From Eisenbergiella tayi (lineage in GTDB: Bacteria > Bacillota > Clostridia > Lachnospirales > Lachnospiraceae), in assembly GCF_001881565.1 (NCBI RefSeq), contig NZ_MPDJ01000006.1, positions 338,093-402,092 on the forward strand: 64,000 bases of DNA, in the 5' to 3' direction. A program made the position numbers and the translations under genes. Positions 52,660 to 60,976 of the stretch are shown here, one piece after another. Below the pieces are notes generated by a model that saw only the letters and a list, made by a program, of their open reading frames with translations, searched no databases and was not told the DNA's origin. Positions within the stretch are counted from its first letter, which is position 1, and each line of letters starts with the position of its first letter.

Positions 52660-54315
52660 ATGGGTAAATTGGGAAAAGTTTTGCAAACAAGTTTGTCTGT
52701 ACTGCTGACAGCCAGTCTGTTGACGGCATGTACTGCCACAACAGGAACGGCTTCATCAGAAAAAGAGGAGACAGTGGTGGGTAATGTATCTGAAAGCGAA
52801 AGCAAGGGAAAAGAGGAAAGCGGAATCAATGCTGATGGCCGCTATGACAAAGTGATAGTGGCAGTCAATGCGGATCCTGCCGATTTGCTTCCCTGTAAAC
52901 CTAACGGAAATGGAAAACCTAAATTTTTCTGGAGTATTTATGAGGCACTGTTTGATTATGATGATGACAACAATCTGGTTCCCAGCCTGGCCAGCGGTTA
53001 TACCGAAGTTTCCGATACGGTCTGGAATATAAAACTGTTTGAAGAGATATATGATTCGGAGGGAAATCATATCACAGCGGATGATGTTGTTTATTCCGTT
53101 AACTGGCTGATTGAGACAGGAAACAATATTAAATACGATGTGCTGGATCATGTGGAAGCGGTTGATGAATATACGGTTGCTTATCATTGGAAGGAAAAAC
53201 CGTCGGCCGCGCAGCTTGAATTTATTCTCGTCAGGACATTTATTTTTTCACAAAAAGCTTTTGAAGAACATAATTTTGCTACAGAGCCTGTTGCAACCGG
53301 TCCCTTTGTAGTTTCCGGGTTTGTCAGCGGTTCAGAATTGGTTCTGGAAGCGAACGATGATTATTGGGCGGAGAAAACCTCGGAGGATGTGAGTGCGCGG
53401 CTGGGACTTCATAAGGCAACGGTACAGACTATTGAGTTCAAAGTTATTTCTGAATCCTCGCAGGCTGTGGTGGCGCTTGAGATGAATACGGTGGATTTCT
53501 GCGATTATGTAACATTCTCAATGCTTGCGGAATTTGAAGAAGGAGGACCCTATAGTGATCAATATAATGTGGATATTAATTTATCCGGCGATTATTACTA
53601 TATGATGCCTAATATGGCTTCTTCTGTGACCGGGGATGATTTGAATCTGAGGCTGGCTATGTATTATGCACTGGATAACGACGCGATAGCTACGGCTATG
53701 GGAAGCAGTTATGCACCGCTTAAATCATTGGGAACTGCCTATTTCCAGGATTATAATCCGGAATGGGAAAAGGAAGAAACCTATGTAAATACTTATGATT
53801 TGGATTTGGCAAAAGAATATCTTGAAAAATCAGATTACAATGGTGAAGAAATAATAATTGTCGGTCTTGTTAATGAAGAATGTAAAAATGCAATGACAAT
53901 GATGCAGAGTCTTTTGGCGCAGGCCGGTATCAAGGCGACGATTCAGACCTATGAAGAAAGTCTGATGAATCCTATTATTGCCGAAAAGACAGGATGGGAT
54001 TTCGTGGTTACCAGACTGGGCGGAAGTACGCTGGTTGCCAGTTGGAATACACTCTTTAACAATGATGTGCATGACGGGATGACAACAAACTGGCTGGATG
54101 ATCCGAAACTGCAGGAGCTTTATCAAACTTCATTGGCGGATGAAACCCATGATGATGAGCATGTGAAGGCTTGTATGGATTATGCGTTTTCAATCGGTGA
54201 TGTTTATCCTATTTCAGGTATGGCATCTTCCATAGTCTATAGCAAGAAGATGGAAGAAATTTATTACCGGGAGGGATATGTTACGGTTGGTTCCAGTAAA
54301 TACCAGGGACAATAG
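52660..54315 (+). CDS. Oligopeptide-type ABC substrate-binding lipoprotein (SBP family 5)
   Basis: A 551-residue extracellular binding protein. Lipobox LTAC gives C24 as the lipid anchor, then a Ser/Glu linker. The mature domain follows the DppA/OppA plan: WSIYEALFDYDDDNNLVPSL near the start, WNIKLFEEIYDSEG, and the DDVVYSVNWLI segment. AGAAGGGG precedes the ATG. It delivers the substrate to the two permeases encoded next. Peptides, nickel complexes, glycosides and bile-type compounds are all known ligands of the family, so specificity is open. Confidence 0.92.
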   Translation: MGKLGKVLQTSLSVLLTASLLTACTATTGTASSEKEETVVGNVSESESKGKEESGINADGRYDKVIVAVNADPADLLPCKPNGNGKPKFFWSIYEALFDYDDDNNLVPSLASGYTEVSDTVWNIKLFEEIYDSEGNHITADDVVYSVNWLIETGNNIKYDVLDHVEAVDEYTVAYHWKEKPSAAQLEFILVRTFIFSQKAFEEHNFATEPVATGPFVVSGFVSGSELVLEANDDYWAEKTSEDVSARLGLHKATVQTIEFKVISESSQAVVALEMNTVDFCDYVTFSMLAEFEEGGPYSDQYNVDINLSGDYYYMMPNMASSVTGDDLNLRLAMYYALDNDAIATAMGSSYAPLKSLGTAYFQDYNPEWEKEETYVNTYDLDLAKEYLEKSDYNGEEIIIVGLVNEECKNAMTMMQSLLAQAGIKATIQTYEESLMNPIIAEKTGWDFVVTRLGGSTLVASWNTLFNNDVHDGMTTNWLDDPKLQELYQTSLADETHDDEHVKACMDYAFSIGDVYPISGMASSIVYSKKMEEIYYREGYVTVGSSKYQGQ

Positions 54316-54350
54316 GGAATGTATATACCGGTTTAAAGAGGAGAATTTTG

Positions 54351-55289
54351 ATGGGAAGATACATTTTAAAAAGGCTGCTGTCCATGATCGTTATAATGTT
54401 CTGTGCGGCTATTTTAGTATTTACGCTTATGTACTTTGTTCCCGGTGATCCTGCGAGACTTCAGCTGGGAGTGGATATACCGGAGAACATCCTTCAGGCA
54501 AAACGCCATGAATTGGGGATTGACAGGCCATATATCGTTCAGCTGGGCAGTTTTCTGTATCAGGCATTCCTGAAATTAGATTTCGGATATTCCTGGAAAT
54601 ATGGAGTATCCGTAATGGATGAATTAATAACACGGCTGCCGAGAACCCTGGCAATTGGCATACCCGCAATGCTTTTAAATGTGATAATAGGTACCGTGCT
54701 GGGGATATATTCCGCAATACACGAAGGAAAATGGCAGGATTCCCTTACTATGGTGATTGCCATGGTATTTGTATCAGCACCGAATTTCTGGGTGGCTTTG
54801 ATGTTTATTCTCTTATTTGCACTTAAGCTGAATTGGGTACCGGCTTTCGGAATAGAGAGCTGGAAATGCTATATACTGCCTGTCATATGCAGTGCCCTGC
54901 CGGGGATTGCGGTAAATGCGAGACAGGCGCGAAGCTCCATGCTGGAGGTTGTAAGGGCGGATTATATTTCTACTGCGCGTGCAAAAGGACAAAAGGAAGG
55001 TGTGATTGTCAGGAAACATATGCTGCCTAATGCGATGATGCCCATTATTACCGGAGTGGCAGGAGGTTTGTGCCAGCTTGTTGCCGGCTCACCTGTTATC
55101 GAGACTGTCTTTTCCATTCCCGGAGTGGGTGCCTACATGCTTTCGGGAGTTAATCTCAGGGACAGGCCCGTAGTATGCGGCTGTGTGGTATTTTTTGCGC
55201 TGTTTACCTCCATTGTGGTTTTGATAATGGATTTAAGTTACGCATTCCTGGATCCCAGGATTAAAGCCCAGTATGCAAAAGGAAGGTGA
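54351..55289 (+). CDS. Oligopeptide-type ABC permease (DppB-like)
   Basis: A 312-residue permease with six hydrophobic helices. It starts MGRYILKRLLSMI, has the LMYFVPGDPAR segment shared by DppB proteins, and carries the ATPase-contact loop ARQARSSMLEVVRADYISTA. The ATG at 54351 follows AGAGGAG. It overlaps or nearly touches the second permease gene. Confidence 0.93.
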   Translation: MGRYILKRLLSMIVIMFCAAILVFTLMYFVPGDPARLQLGVDIPENILQAKRHELGIDRPYIVQLGSFLYQAFLKLDFGYSWKYGVSVMDELITRLPRTLAIGIPAMLLNVIIGTVLGIYSAIHEGKWQDSLTMVIAMVFVSAPNFWVALMFILLFALKLNWVPAFGIESWKCYILPVICSALPGIAVNARQARSSMLEVVRADYISTARAKGQKEGVIVRKHMLPNAMMPIITGVAGGLCQLVAGSPVIETVFSIPGVGAYMLSGVNLRDRPVVCGCVVFFALFTSIVVLIMDLSYAFLDPRIKAQYAKGR

Positions 55290-55294
55290 ATCAC

Positions 55295-56152
55295 ATGAAA
55301 AAAAATAAAAATTCCGTATATTGCCTGGAATTTATGCGCCGTCTGTTAAAAGGCTGGAGTTCCAGACTGGGTTTTATTCTGCTGCTTGTCATTCTTCTGC
55401 TGTGTTTGTTTGGCCCCCTCTTTTCGCCTTATGGGGTGAACGATATTGACTTGTTAAACATGTATGCAGGCCCCTGCAAAGCACATTGGTTCGGATGTGA
55501 TTCCATGGGTCGTGATATTTTTACAAGACTTCTTTATGGCGGCAGATATTCTTTGCTTCTTGGCTTTTCCTCGGCATTGCTGTCGGCAGCCATCGGGATT
55601 GTTTTCGGGATTATTGCGGGATATTTCGGAGGAAAGACAGAAACTTTTATTATGCGGTTTATGGATATATGGAGCGCTCTGCCGGGGATGCTTTTATGCA
55701 TCATGATTTCAGCGTTTATGGGCGCGGGTTTTTTTGCAACTGTTATAGCATTGACTGTGGGTAGTATCCCCGGAGGAGTCCGGATGACCAGGGGACAGGT
55801 TCTGTCGGAAAGGAAAAAGGAGTACATAGAAGCGGCGGAATCCATTAATGCATCAAAGCCGGCAATTATGTTCAGGCATCTGCTGCCGAATGTAATACAG
55901 CCCATGATCATAATTACCACAATGAGCATAGGAAATATGATTACTATGGCGGCTTCACTTTCTTACATAGGCCTGGGAATACAGCCGCCCACACCCGAAT
56001 GGGGAGCTATGCTTGCGGATGGGCGTGCATATATCAGGAATTATCCCTTTTTGATTACATTCCCCGGTCTGGCGATCGCACTTACCGTACTGGCACTTAA
56101 TTTACTTGGTGACGGCCTGCGTGATGCTTTGGATCCAAAGCTGCGTGACTGA
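55295..56152 (+). CDS. Oligopeptide-type ABC permease (DppC-like)
   Basis: A 285-residue permease with six helices. The segment HWFGCDSMGRDIFTRLLYG is the DppC N-terminal signature, and PPTPEWGAMLADGRAYI lies near the C-terminus. The start ATG at 55295 is preceded by GGAAGG; a GTG at 55286 that overlaps the previous stop is the alternative. It pairs with the DppB-like permease. Confidence 0.93.
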   Translation: MKKNKNSVYCLEFMRRLLKGWSSRLGFILLLVILLLCLFGPLFSPYGVNDIDLLNMYAGPCKAHWFGCDSMGRDIFTRLLYGGRYSLLLGFSSALLSAAIGIVFGIIAGYFGGKTETFIMRFMDIWSALPGMLLCIMISAFMGAGFFATVIALTVGSIPGGVRMTRGQVLSERKKEYIEAAESINASKPAIMFRHLLPNVIQPMIIITTMSIGNMITMAASLSYIGLGIQPPTPEWGAMLADGRAYIRNYPFLITFPGLAIALTVLALNLLGDGLRDALDPKLRD

Positions 56153-56167
56153 GAAAGGAGGGGAAAT

Positions 56168-57205
56168 ATGGGGGAGAAATTCCTTGAAATAAAAGATCTG
56201 AATGTGACCTATACACAGAATCGAAAAAATGTGTATGCCGTTAACGGAATCTCTATCCGACTGGAACGAGGAAAAACATTGGGACTGGTGGGAGAGACCG
56301 GAGCCGGAAAAACTACAATTGCAAAGGCGATAATGAGAATTCTGCCGGATGTGGCAGCTAAGATAACGGGGGGAGAAATAAAGCTTGATGAAGTGGATGT
56401 ACTAAAATTATCGGAAGAAGAAATGATGGATATCCGCGGTAAAAAGACTGCCATGATTTTTCAGGATCCTATGACGGCCCTAAATCCTCTGATGTCGGTA
56501 GGCGATCAGATTCTGGAAGTGATACAGCTTCATTTGGATTGTGAAAAAAAGGAAGGAATGAAGCGGGCTGGTGATATGTTGGAATTAGTTGGAATTCCGC
56601 GGGAACGCTATACGGAATATCCTCATCAGTTTTCCGGGGGTATGAAGCAGAGGGTAGTGATTGCCATGGCCCTGGCATGTGACCCGGAACTGCTGCTTGC
56701 TGATGAGCCGACAACAGCCCTGGATGTGACAATACAGGCACAGGTGCTGGGTTTAATAAAGGAATTACAGGAAAAATACAATACATCCATGATATTAATC
56801 ACCCATGATTTAGGTGTGGTGGCACAGACCTGTGATGATGTGGCAATTATTTATGCGGGAAAAATTGTGGAATTCGGAAAAAAAGAGGATATCTTTGATC
56901 ATCCGTCACATCCCTACACTATTGGGCTGTTTGGAGCTCTTCCGAGTATGGCGGTTGGTGAACGAAGGCTCCATTCCATCGACGGACTGCCGCCGGATCC
57001 CACAGATCTGCCTGAAGGCTGTGCATTCTGGCCGCGCTGTCCGTATGCATCGGAGCGCTGCAAGGGGGATATCCCTGGTAGGAAGCTGCGGGGAGTCCAT
57101 TTCTGCCAATGTGTGAAGGAAGCAGAAGAGCTTCGGGAAATTTCCCGGAAATGGACTGAAATTGTATCCGGGAAAAGGCAGGAGGTGCCGGGTTATGACA
57201 ACTGA
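56168..57205 (+). CDS. Oligopeptide-type ABC ATPase (DppD-like)
   Basis: A 345-residue ATPase. Walker A is GETGAGKTT, the signature is FSGGMKQRVVIA, and Walker B is LLLADEPTTALD. The C-terminal extension has the cysteine cluster (CAFWPRCPYASERC) seen in DppD/OppD, proposed in family members to bind iron-sulphur. GAAAGGAGG precedes the ATG. It overlaps the next ATPase gene by 11 bases. Confidence 0.94.
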   Translation: MGEKFLEIKDLNVTYTQNRKNVYAVNGISIRLERGKTLGLVGETGAGKTTIAKAIMRILPDVAAKITGGEIKLDEVDVLKLSEEEMMDIRGKKTAMIFQDPMTALNPLMSVGDQILEVIQLHLDCEKKEGMKRAGDMLELVGIPRERYTEYPHQFSGGMKQRVVIAMALACDPELLLADEPTTALDVTIQAQVLGLIKELQEKYNTSMILITHDLGVVAQTCDDVAIIYAGKIVEFGKKEDIFDHPSHPYTIGLFGALPSMAVGERRLHSIDGLPPDPTDLPEGCAFWPRCPYASERCKGDIPGRKLRGVHFCQCVKEAEELREISRKWTEIVSGKRQEVPGYDN

Positions 57206-58163
57206 TCAACCTTTAATAAAAGTACAGAATCTGAAAAAATATTTTAAGGTACCTATCGGTATGAATCATGCGGTTGATGAGGTCAGCTTTGAAATCCGCC
57301 GGGGCAGAACGTTGGGAGTGGTAGGAGAATCGGGCTGCGGAAAATCAACTCTGGGAAGGAGTATTATACGGCTTTTAGAAGCTACAGACGGCAGCGTGCT
57401 TTTAGACGGAAAGGATATTACCCATGTAAAAGGCCAGGAACTGAAGAAAGCCCGTGAAAAGATGCAGATTGTGTTCCAGGATCCTTATTCCTCCTTAAAT
57501 CCGCGATTACGTATTGAAGCTACCATTATGGAGCCTTTGAAACACTCAGGACGTTTCTCTTCAAAAGGGAAAATGAAAGAAGAAGCCAATCGGTTGATGA
57601 ATCTGGTAGGAATTGATGAAAGACTGCGTCAATCGTTTCCCCATGAACTGGATGGAGGACGTCGCCAAAGAGTGGGCATTGCCCGGGCATTGGCTTTACA
57701 GCCGGATTTTGTAGTCTGTGACGAACCGGTTTCGGCATTGGATGTGTCCATACAGGCCCAGGTATTGAATCTGTTAATGGATTTACAGGAACAATTGGGA
57801 ATGGCCTATATGTTTGTAACACATGATCTGTCGGTGGTACGGCATATCGCAGATGACATTTTGGTTATGTATCTGGGACAATCGGTAGAAAAGGCCCCTG
57901 CGGAGCAGCTGTTCAGGAAAGCACTTCATCCGTATACAAAAGCCCTGCTGTCGGCAATTCCCAGTACGGATATCCACAGACCAATGCAGAGGATTCAGCT
58001 GAAGGGAGAAATAACGAGCCCAATCAATCCGGAACCGGGCTGCAGATTTGCTGCACGCTGTCCTTATGCAGAAGAAGGCTGCCGACAGCCGCAGGAATTG
58101 GTGGAAGTTCTGCCGGATCATTTTGTTAAATGCTGCCGCTGCAGAGAAATCAACGGAATTTAA
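57195..58163 (+). CDS. Oligopeptide-type ABC ATPase (DppF-like)
   Basis: A 322-residue ATPase. Walker A is GESGCGKST, and Walker B is VVCDEPVSALD. The ABC signature reads LDGGRRQRVG where LSGGQ is usual, so its serine position is Asp. The C-terminal cysteine cluster (CRFAARCPYAEEGC) is present. The ATG at 57195 lies within the preceding gene behind AGGAGG, so the two ATPases are coupled. It completes a five-component importer. Confidence 0.93.
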   Translation: MTTDQPLIKVQNLKKYFKVPIGMNHAVDEVSFEIRRGRTLGVVGESGCGKSTLGRSIIRLLEATDGSVLLDGKDITHVKGQELKKAREKMQIVFQDPYSSLNPRLRIEATIMEPLKHSGRFSSKGKMKEEANRLMNLVGIDERLRQSFPHELDGGRRQRVGIARALALQPDFVVCDEPVSALDVSIQAQVLNLLMDLQEQLGMAYMFVTHDLSVVRHIADDILVMYLGQSVEKAPAEQLFRKALHPYTKALLSAIPSTDIHRPMQRIQLKGEITSPINPEPGCRFAARCPYAEEGCRQPQELVEVLPDHFVKCCRCREINGI

Positions 58164-58176
58164 AAGGAGATGTGAT

Positions 58177-58920
58177 ATGCCTGTGACTTTTGAGGGAAAG
58201 GTGATATCCTGTGGCAGACAAGAAGGAAAACTGTTCTGGTTACCTGATCCGCCTGTCCGAGTTGCCGTTCTGAAAACTGAGTTTGTGGACGCAGAAGTGA
58301 TTCATTTCAAAACGGTTTTATCAGCGGCCAAGGAAAAACTGGAAAAGTGGTATGCAATGGCTGTCAAAGAATTCGGAGAGAAGGCAGCGGATATTTTTGA
58401 TATGCAGCTGTCCATATTGTATGACGAATGTTCCCTTACGGATTCCGTAGTAGAACTGATAGACACAGAACATATGAGTGCGGAAAAGGCGATAGAATAC
58501 CAGTTCGGATGTTTTGTTCAATTACTGAGGACAGTCGGGGATAAAGGAGGCCGTGAGCGGGCTGATGCTGCGGAAGAGTTAAAACAGCTGCTGCTTTCCC
58601 TTGCTCTGGGAATACATCGTCAAAGGATCTGTCCCAGGGAAGATACGATTCTTATATTACAAAGCCTGTCGGCAGCGGATATGGTTTCTATGGACTGCAG
58701 ATATATTGCCGGAATAGGCGTTCTTGCCGGAGTGACGGAAGAACCTTTGGCCTTCATGGCAAAACAGAGAAAAATTCCACTTGTTTCTGAACTCCGGGAC
58801 TGCCGGGGCAGGCTTTATCACGGCAGAAATGCGGTGCTGGATGCAGATGCGGGATTGCTGCTGGTTCGGGGAACAAAAGGAGGGAAGGAATGCGCAGAAA
58901 AAATAAAAAAACAGGTGTAA
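58177..58920 (+). CDS. PTS Enzyme I-like N-terminal domain protein without catalytic His
   Basis: A 247-residue protein resembling only the N-terminal half of PEP-protein phosphotransferase (Enzyme I). A swivelling phosphohistidine-like domain flanks a helical HPr-binding-like insert (DAEVIHFKTVLSAAKEKLEK; AADIFDMQLSILYDE). Enzyme I carries its phospho-His in a G-x-T-S-H-T-A-I segment; here the region is GVTEEPLAFMAKQRKIPLV with Pro at the His position. The PEP-binding half is absent. It starts 13 bases after the ABC ATPase stop, behind AAAAGGAGA, so it is operon-encoded. It cannot be a working Enzyme I; a regulatory or structural role is possible. Confidence 0.72.
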   Translation: MPVTFEGKVISCGRQEGKLFWLPDPPVRVAVLKTEFVDAEVIHFKTVLSAAKEKLEKWYAMAVKEFGEKAADIFDMQLSILYDECSLTDSVVELIDTEHMSAEKAIEYQFGCFVQLLRTVGDKGGRERADAAEELKQLLLSLALGIHRQRICPREDTILILQSLSAADMVSMDCRYIAGIGVLAGVTEEPLAFMAKQRKIPLVSELRDCRGRLYHGRNAVLDADAGLLLVRGTKGGKECAEKIKKQV

Positions 58921-59534
58921 ACCGGGATACTATGATGGATCACGGGTACCACAGCCATTTCTATCATACCTTTTTTGAAGATTATGTGGAACGGGCCAGG
59001 ACTGACAATAAAGGTACCAAACGGGTGATAAGAACCTATATTGGAGATTACTATTATAGCAGCCTGACCGTTCTGCAGAGGAGAGGGGTAAAAACAGCTT
59101 ATATTCTGCTTTTTTGCCTTACCGTATTTTTTTATCTGAAAGCAGCAGGTATGCCGGTTGAAAGTAATTTCCAATGGTATGTTACCGTGCCGGAAGCAAT
59201 CGATCTGTTTCTCATGCTGTGGTTTCTGAAGACCATTATATATTATGTGACAGCTAAAAAAGAAATGACAATCGGAGAATACAAAAGTACTTCGAAAGCA
59301 TTGATGCAGATATCGGCGGTTTCAGCGGCCGGCTTCGGACTTACAGCAGCAGTACTTCTGGTTTCCCTGTTCCGCCTGCAAAAGACTGCGGAAACAGGCG
59401 CCATTCTGCTGTGCGCTGCAGATATGCTGCTTTGCGGAGTCTGTATGGCAGCGGTCTTTGTTATGGAGAAAACGATGCGATATACCAAAAGAGCTGCTGC
59501 GGTAAAACCACAGGCAGATGATTCCTATATGTAA
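58890..59534 (+). CDS. Four-helix membrane protein of unknown function
   Basis: A 214-residue protein with a polar, His- and Tyr-rich N-terminal cytoplasmic part (about 1-65) and four hydrophobic helices near 68-87, 102-120, 138-162 and 172-192. The ATG at 58890 lies 31 bases inside the Enzyme I-like gene, behind AGGAGGG, which indicates tight coupling with it. I recognise no family. Its position suggests it works with the Enzyme I-like protein or the importer. Confidence 0.65.
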   Translation: MRRKNKKTGVNRDTMMDHGYHSHFYHTFFEDYVERARTDNKGTKRVIRTYIGDYYYSSLTVLQRRGVKTAYILLFCLTVFFYLKAAGMPVESNFQWYVTVPEAIDLFLMLWFLKTIIYYVTAKKEMTIGEYKSTSKALMQISAVSAAGFGLTAAVLLVSLFRLQKTAETGAILLCAADMLLCGVCMAAVFVMEKTMRYTKRAAAVKPQADDSYM

Positions 59535-59579
59535 GAAAAGACAGAACATAAAAAGAAAGAATAGACGGAGGTCAATAAT

Positions 59580-60614
59580 ATGGATGACAAGATACATAAC
59601 AGGGAGATTGCTGAAAAAATAGCATCTGTTCCCTTTTGGAGACAGGAGTATTTTCCCAAGTATTTTTCAGAACAGTTTACGATGGACTTTCCTTCAGCGC
59701 CTCCTGGAATGCCCAATCATTATGATGTCTGGGAAGCAGAAAGGTGTTTTGAGTGGCTGAATCGTACCATAAGAAGCTGGGACAGCAGACTGGAAGAATT
59801 TTATGCGGCGCCTGATCGTGAGCAATTCTGGGCAATCGGATATTGCAGTGCAGAGGTTTACTGGGGCGAACAGGAAGGGCATTATGAATCCAAATTTATC
59901 ATGCGTTTGGAAATGAAAGAAGGAAAAATAAATTATATTAAGGGAATGATCGAACCAATCCGGATGCTGAAGGCGGCGGGCCTGAGGGTTCCTGGTTTCC
60001 ATAAAGGAATAGAGGACAGCCGGGTGGACGAATATCTGGAAGCACATCCTGAAGCCCGAAACAACAGAGAAGCGAAGGTTTATGTGGATCCGTCCGAGAG
60101 TGATGCAGAGGTGGATATGAGTCCGGAACTGGTTGAAAGCAGGATAAAAAATAACCTGAAGGAAAGCGCATGCGGTGTGGAAAGGGAAAAATACCGCAGA
60201 CTCACTACTGCAAATCCGGGTTTTACCGGTGCAGCATGGTTTGTACCGGATGACCGTCCCTGGTCGGAGGCTCCGGACCCGGTAATGGTGACAGACAATA
60301 AGGAACCTCCAAGAGAAGCGCAGATTCGTATACATGCCTGGCTTAAATCAAGCAGTCCCTGGATGTACAGGGACACAAGAAGCAAAATTTATCCCACAGA
60401 GGATAAGCATGTTTATTTCGTGGAAATGAACAGTCACGGACCTGCGAGATGGCATGGAAACGGATGTGATCATGGCCATTATCATCAGCCGTATTTTCTG
60501 ATCATCAAGTTTGATGATGCCGGAAGAATGACTCACAGAGCGGAAATCCTTTCACCGCTGAATAAATATGCCAGCGTAAACTGCAGTCTTCCGAGTTTCC
60601 CATATTATTTGTGA
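59580..60614 (+). CDS. Double PhzA/PhzB-like (NTF2-fold) protein
   Basis: A 344-residue protein whose first half matches PhzA/PhzB, small NTF2-like proteins of phenazine synthesis: FPSAPPGMPNHYDVWEAERC, WLNRTIRSWD, and GHYESKFIMRLEMKEGKINY. The second half (about 235-344) repeats the pattern in reduced form: GHYHQPYFLIIKFDDAGRMT followed by an ILSPLNKYA segment. It looks like a fused tandem of two such domains in one chain, where PhzA/B are single domains of about 165 residues. No other phenazine gene is nearby, so it probably condenses or isomerises another small molecule. GGAGG precedes the ATG. Confidence 0.75.
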   Translation: MDDKIHNREIAEKIASVPFWRQEYFPKYFSEQFTMDFPSAPPGMPNHYDVWEAERCFEWLNRTIRSWDSRLEEFYAAPDREQFWAIGYCSAEVYWGEQEGHYESKFIMRLEMKEGKINYIKGMIEPIRMLKAAGLRVPGFHKGIEDSRVDEYLEAHPEARNNREAKVYVDPSESDAEVDMSPELVESRIKNNLKESACGVEREKYRRLTTANPGFTGAAWFVPDDRPWSEAPDPVMVTDNKEPPREAQIRIHAWLKSSSPWMYRDTRSKIYPTEDKHVYFVEMNSHGPARWHGNGCDHGHYHQPYFLIIKFDDAGRMTHRAEILSPLNKYASVNCSLPSFPYYL

Positions 60615-60633
60615 CAGAGAGGAGAAGAATATT

Positions 60634-60930
60634 ATGAATCAAATACTGGCAACTATTAAATGCCCTGCCGATGAAGTGCCTCATATAAGGGAACAACTGC
60701 AGGAATTAGGAGTGAATATGATAGAAGAACAGAAGGTTCCTTATGAACAGTTTATTGAGGAAAGCCGAATGAATTATGACTGTGTCTATCAACAGGCCTG
60801 GGAAGAAAAAAAGGCTGTCTCTTATCTGCATTTTTCTTTTGATGATTCAGCGGAAGGCAGGGAGCAAAGCTATTTTATAGAATTCCATCTGAAGCAGATT
60901 CCGCTTAATTTATGCTATACCATGTCTTAA
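60634..60930 (+). CDS. Small protein of unknown function
   Basis: A 98-residue protein starting 19 bases after the PhzA/B-like gene, behind AGAGGAG. It begins MNQILATIKCPADEVPHIRE and ends IPLNLCYTMS, with an alternating strand/helix pattern suggesting a small alpha-beta fold, perhaps ferredoxin-like or dimeric. I recognise no family. The tight spacing suggests it acts with its neighbour. Confidence 0.65.
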   Translation: MNQILATIKCPADEVPHIREQLQELGVNMIEEQKVPYEQFIEESRMNYDCVYQQAWEEKKAVSYLHFSFDDSAEGREQSYFIEFHLKQIPLNLCYTMS

Positions 60931-60976
60931 TAAAATAATATTATGCGCCTGATGATTCGGGCAGATAGGAGCGAAT

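Noticed and set aside
59580..60614. Phenazine biosynthesis cluster
   Set aside because: Only a PhzA/PhzB-like protein is present; none of the other required phenazine genes is seen.
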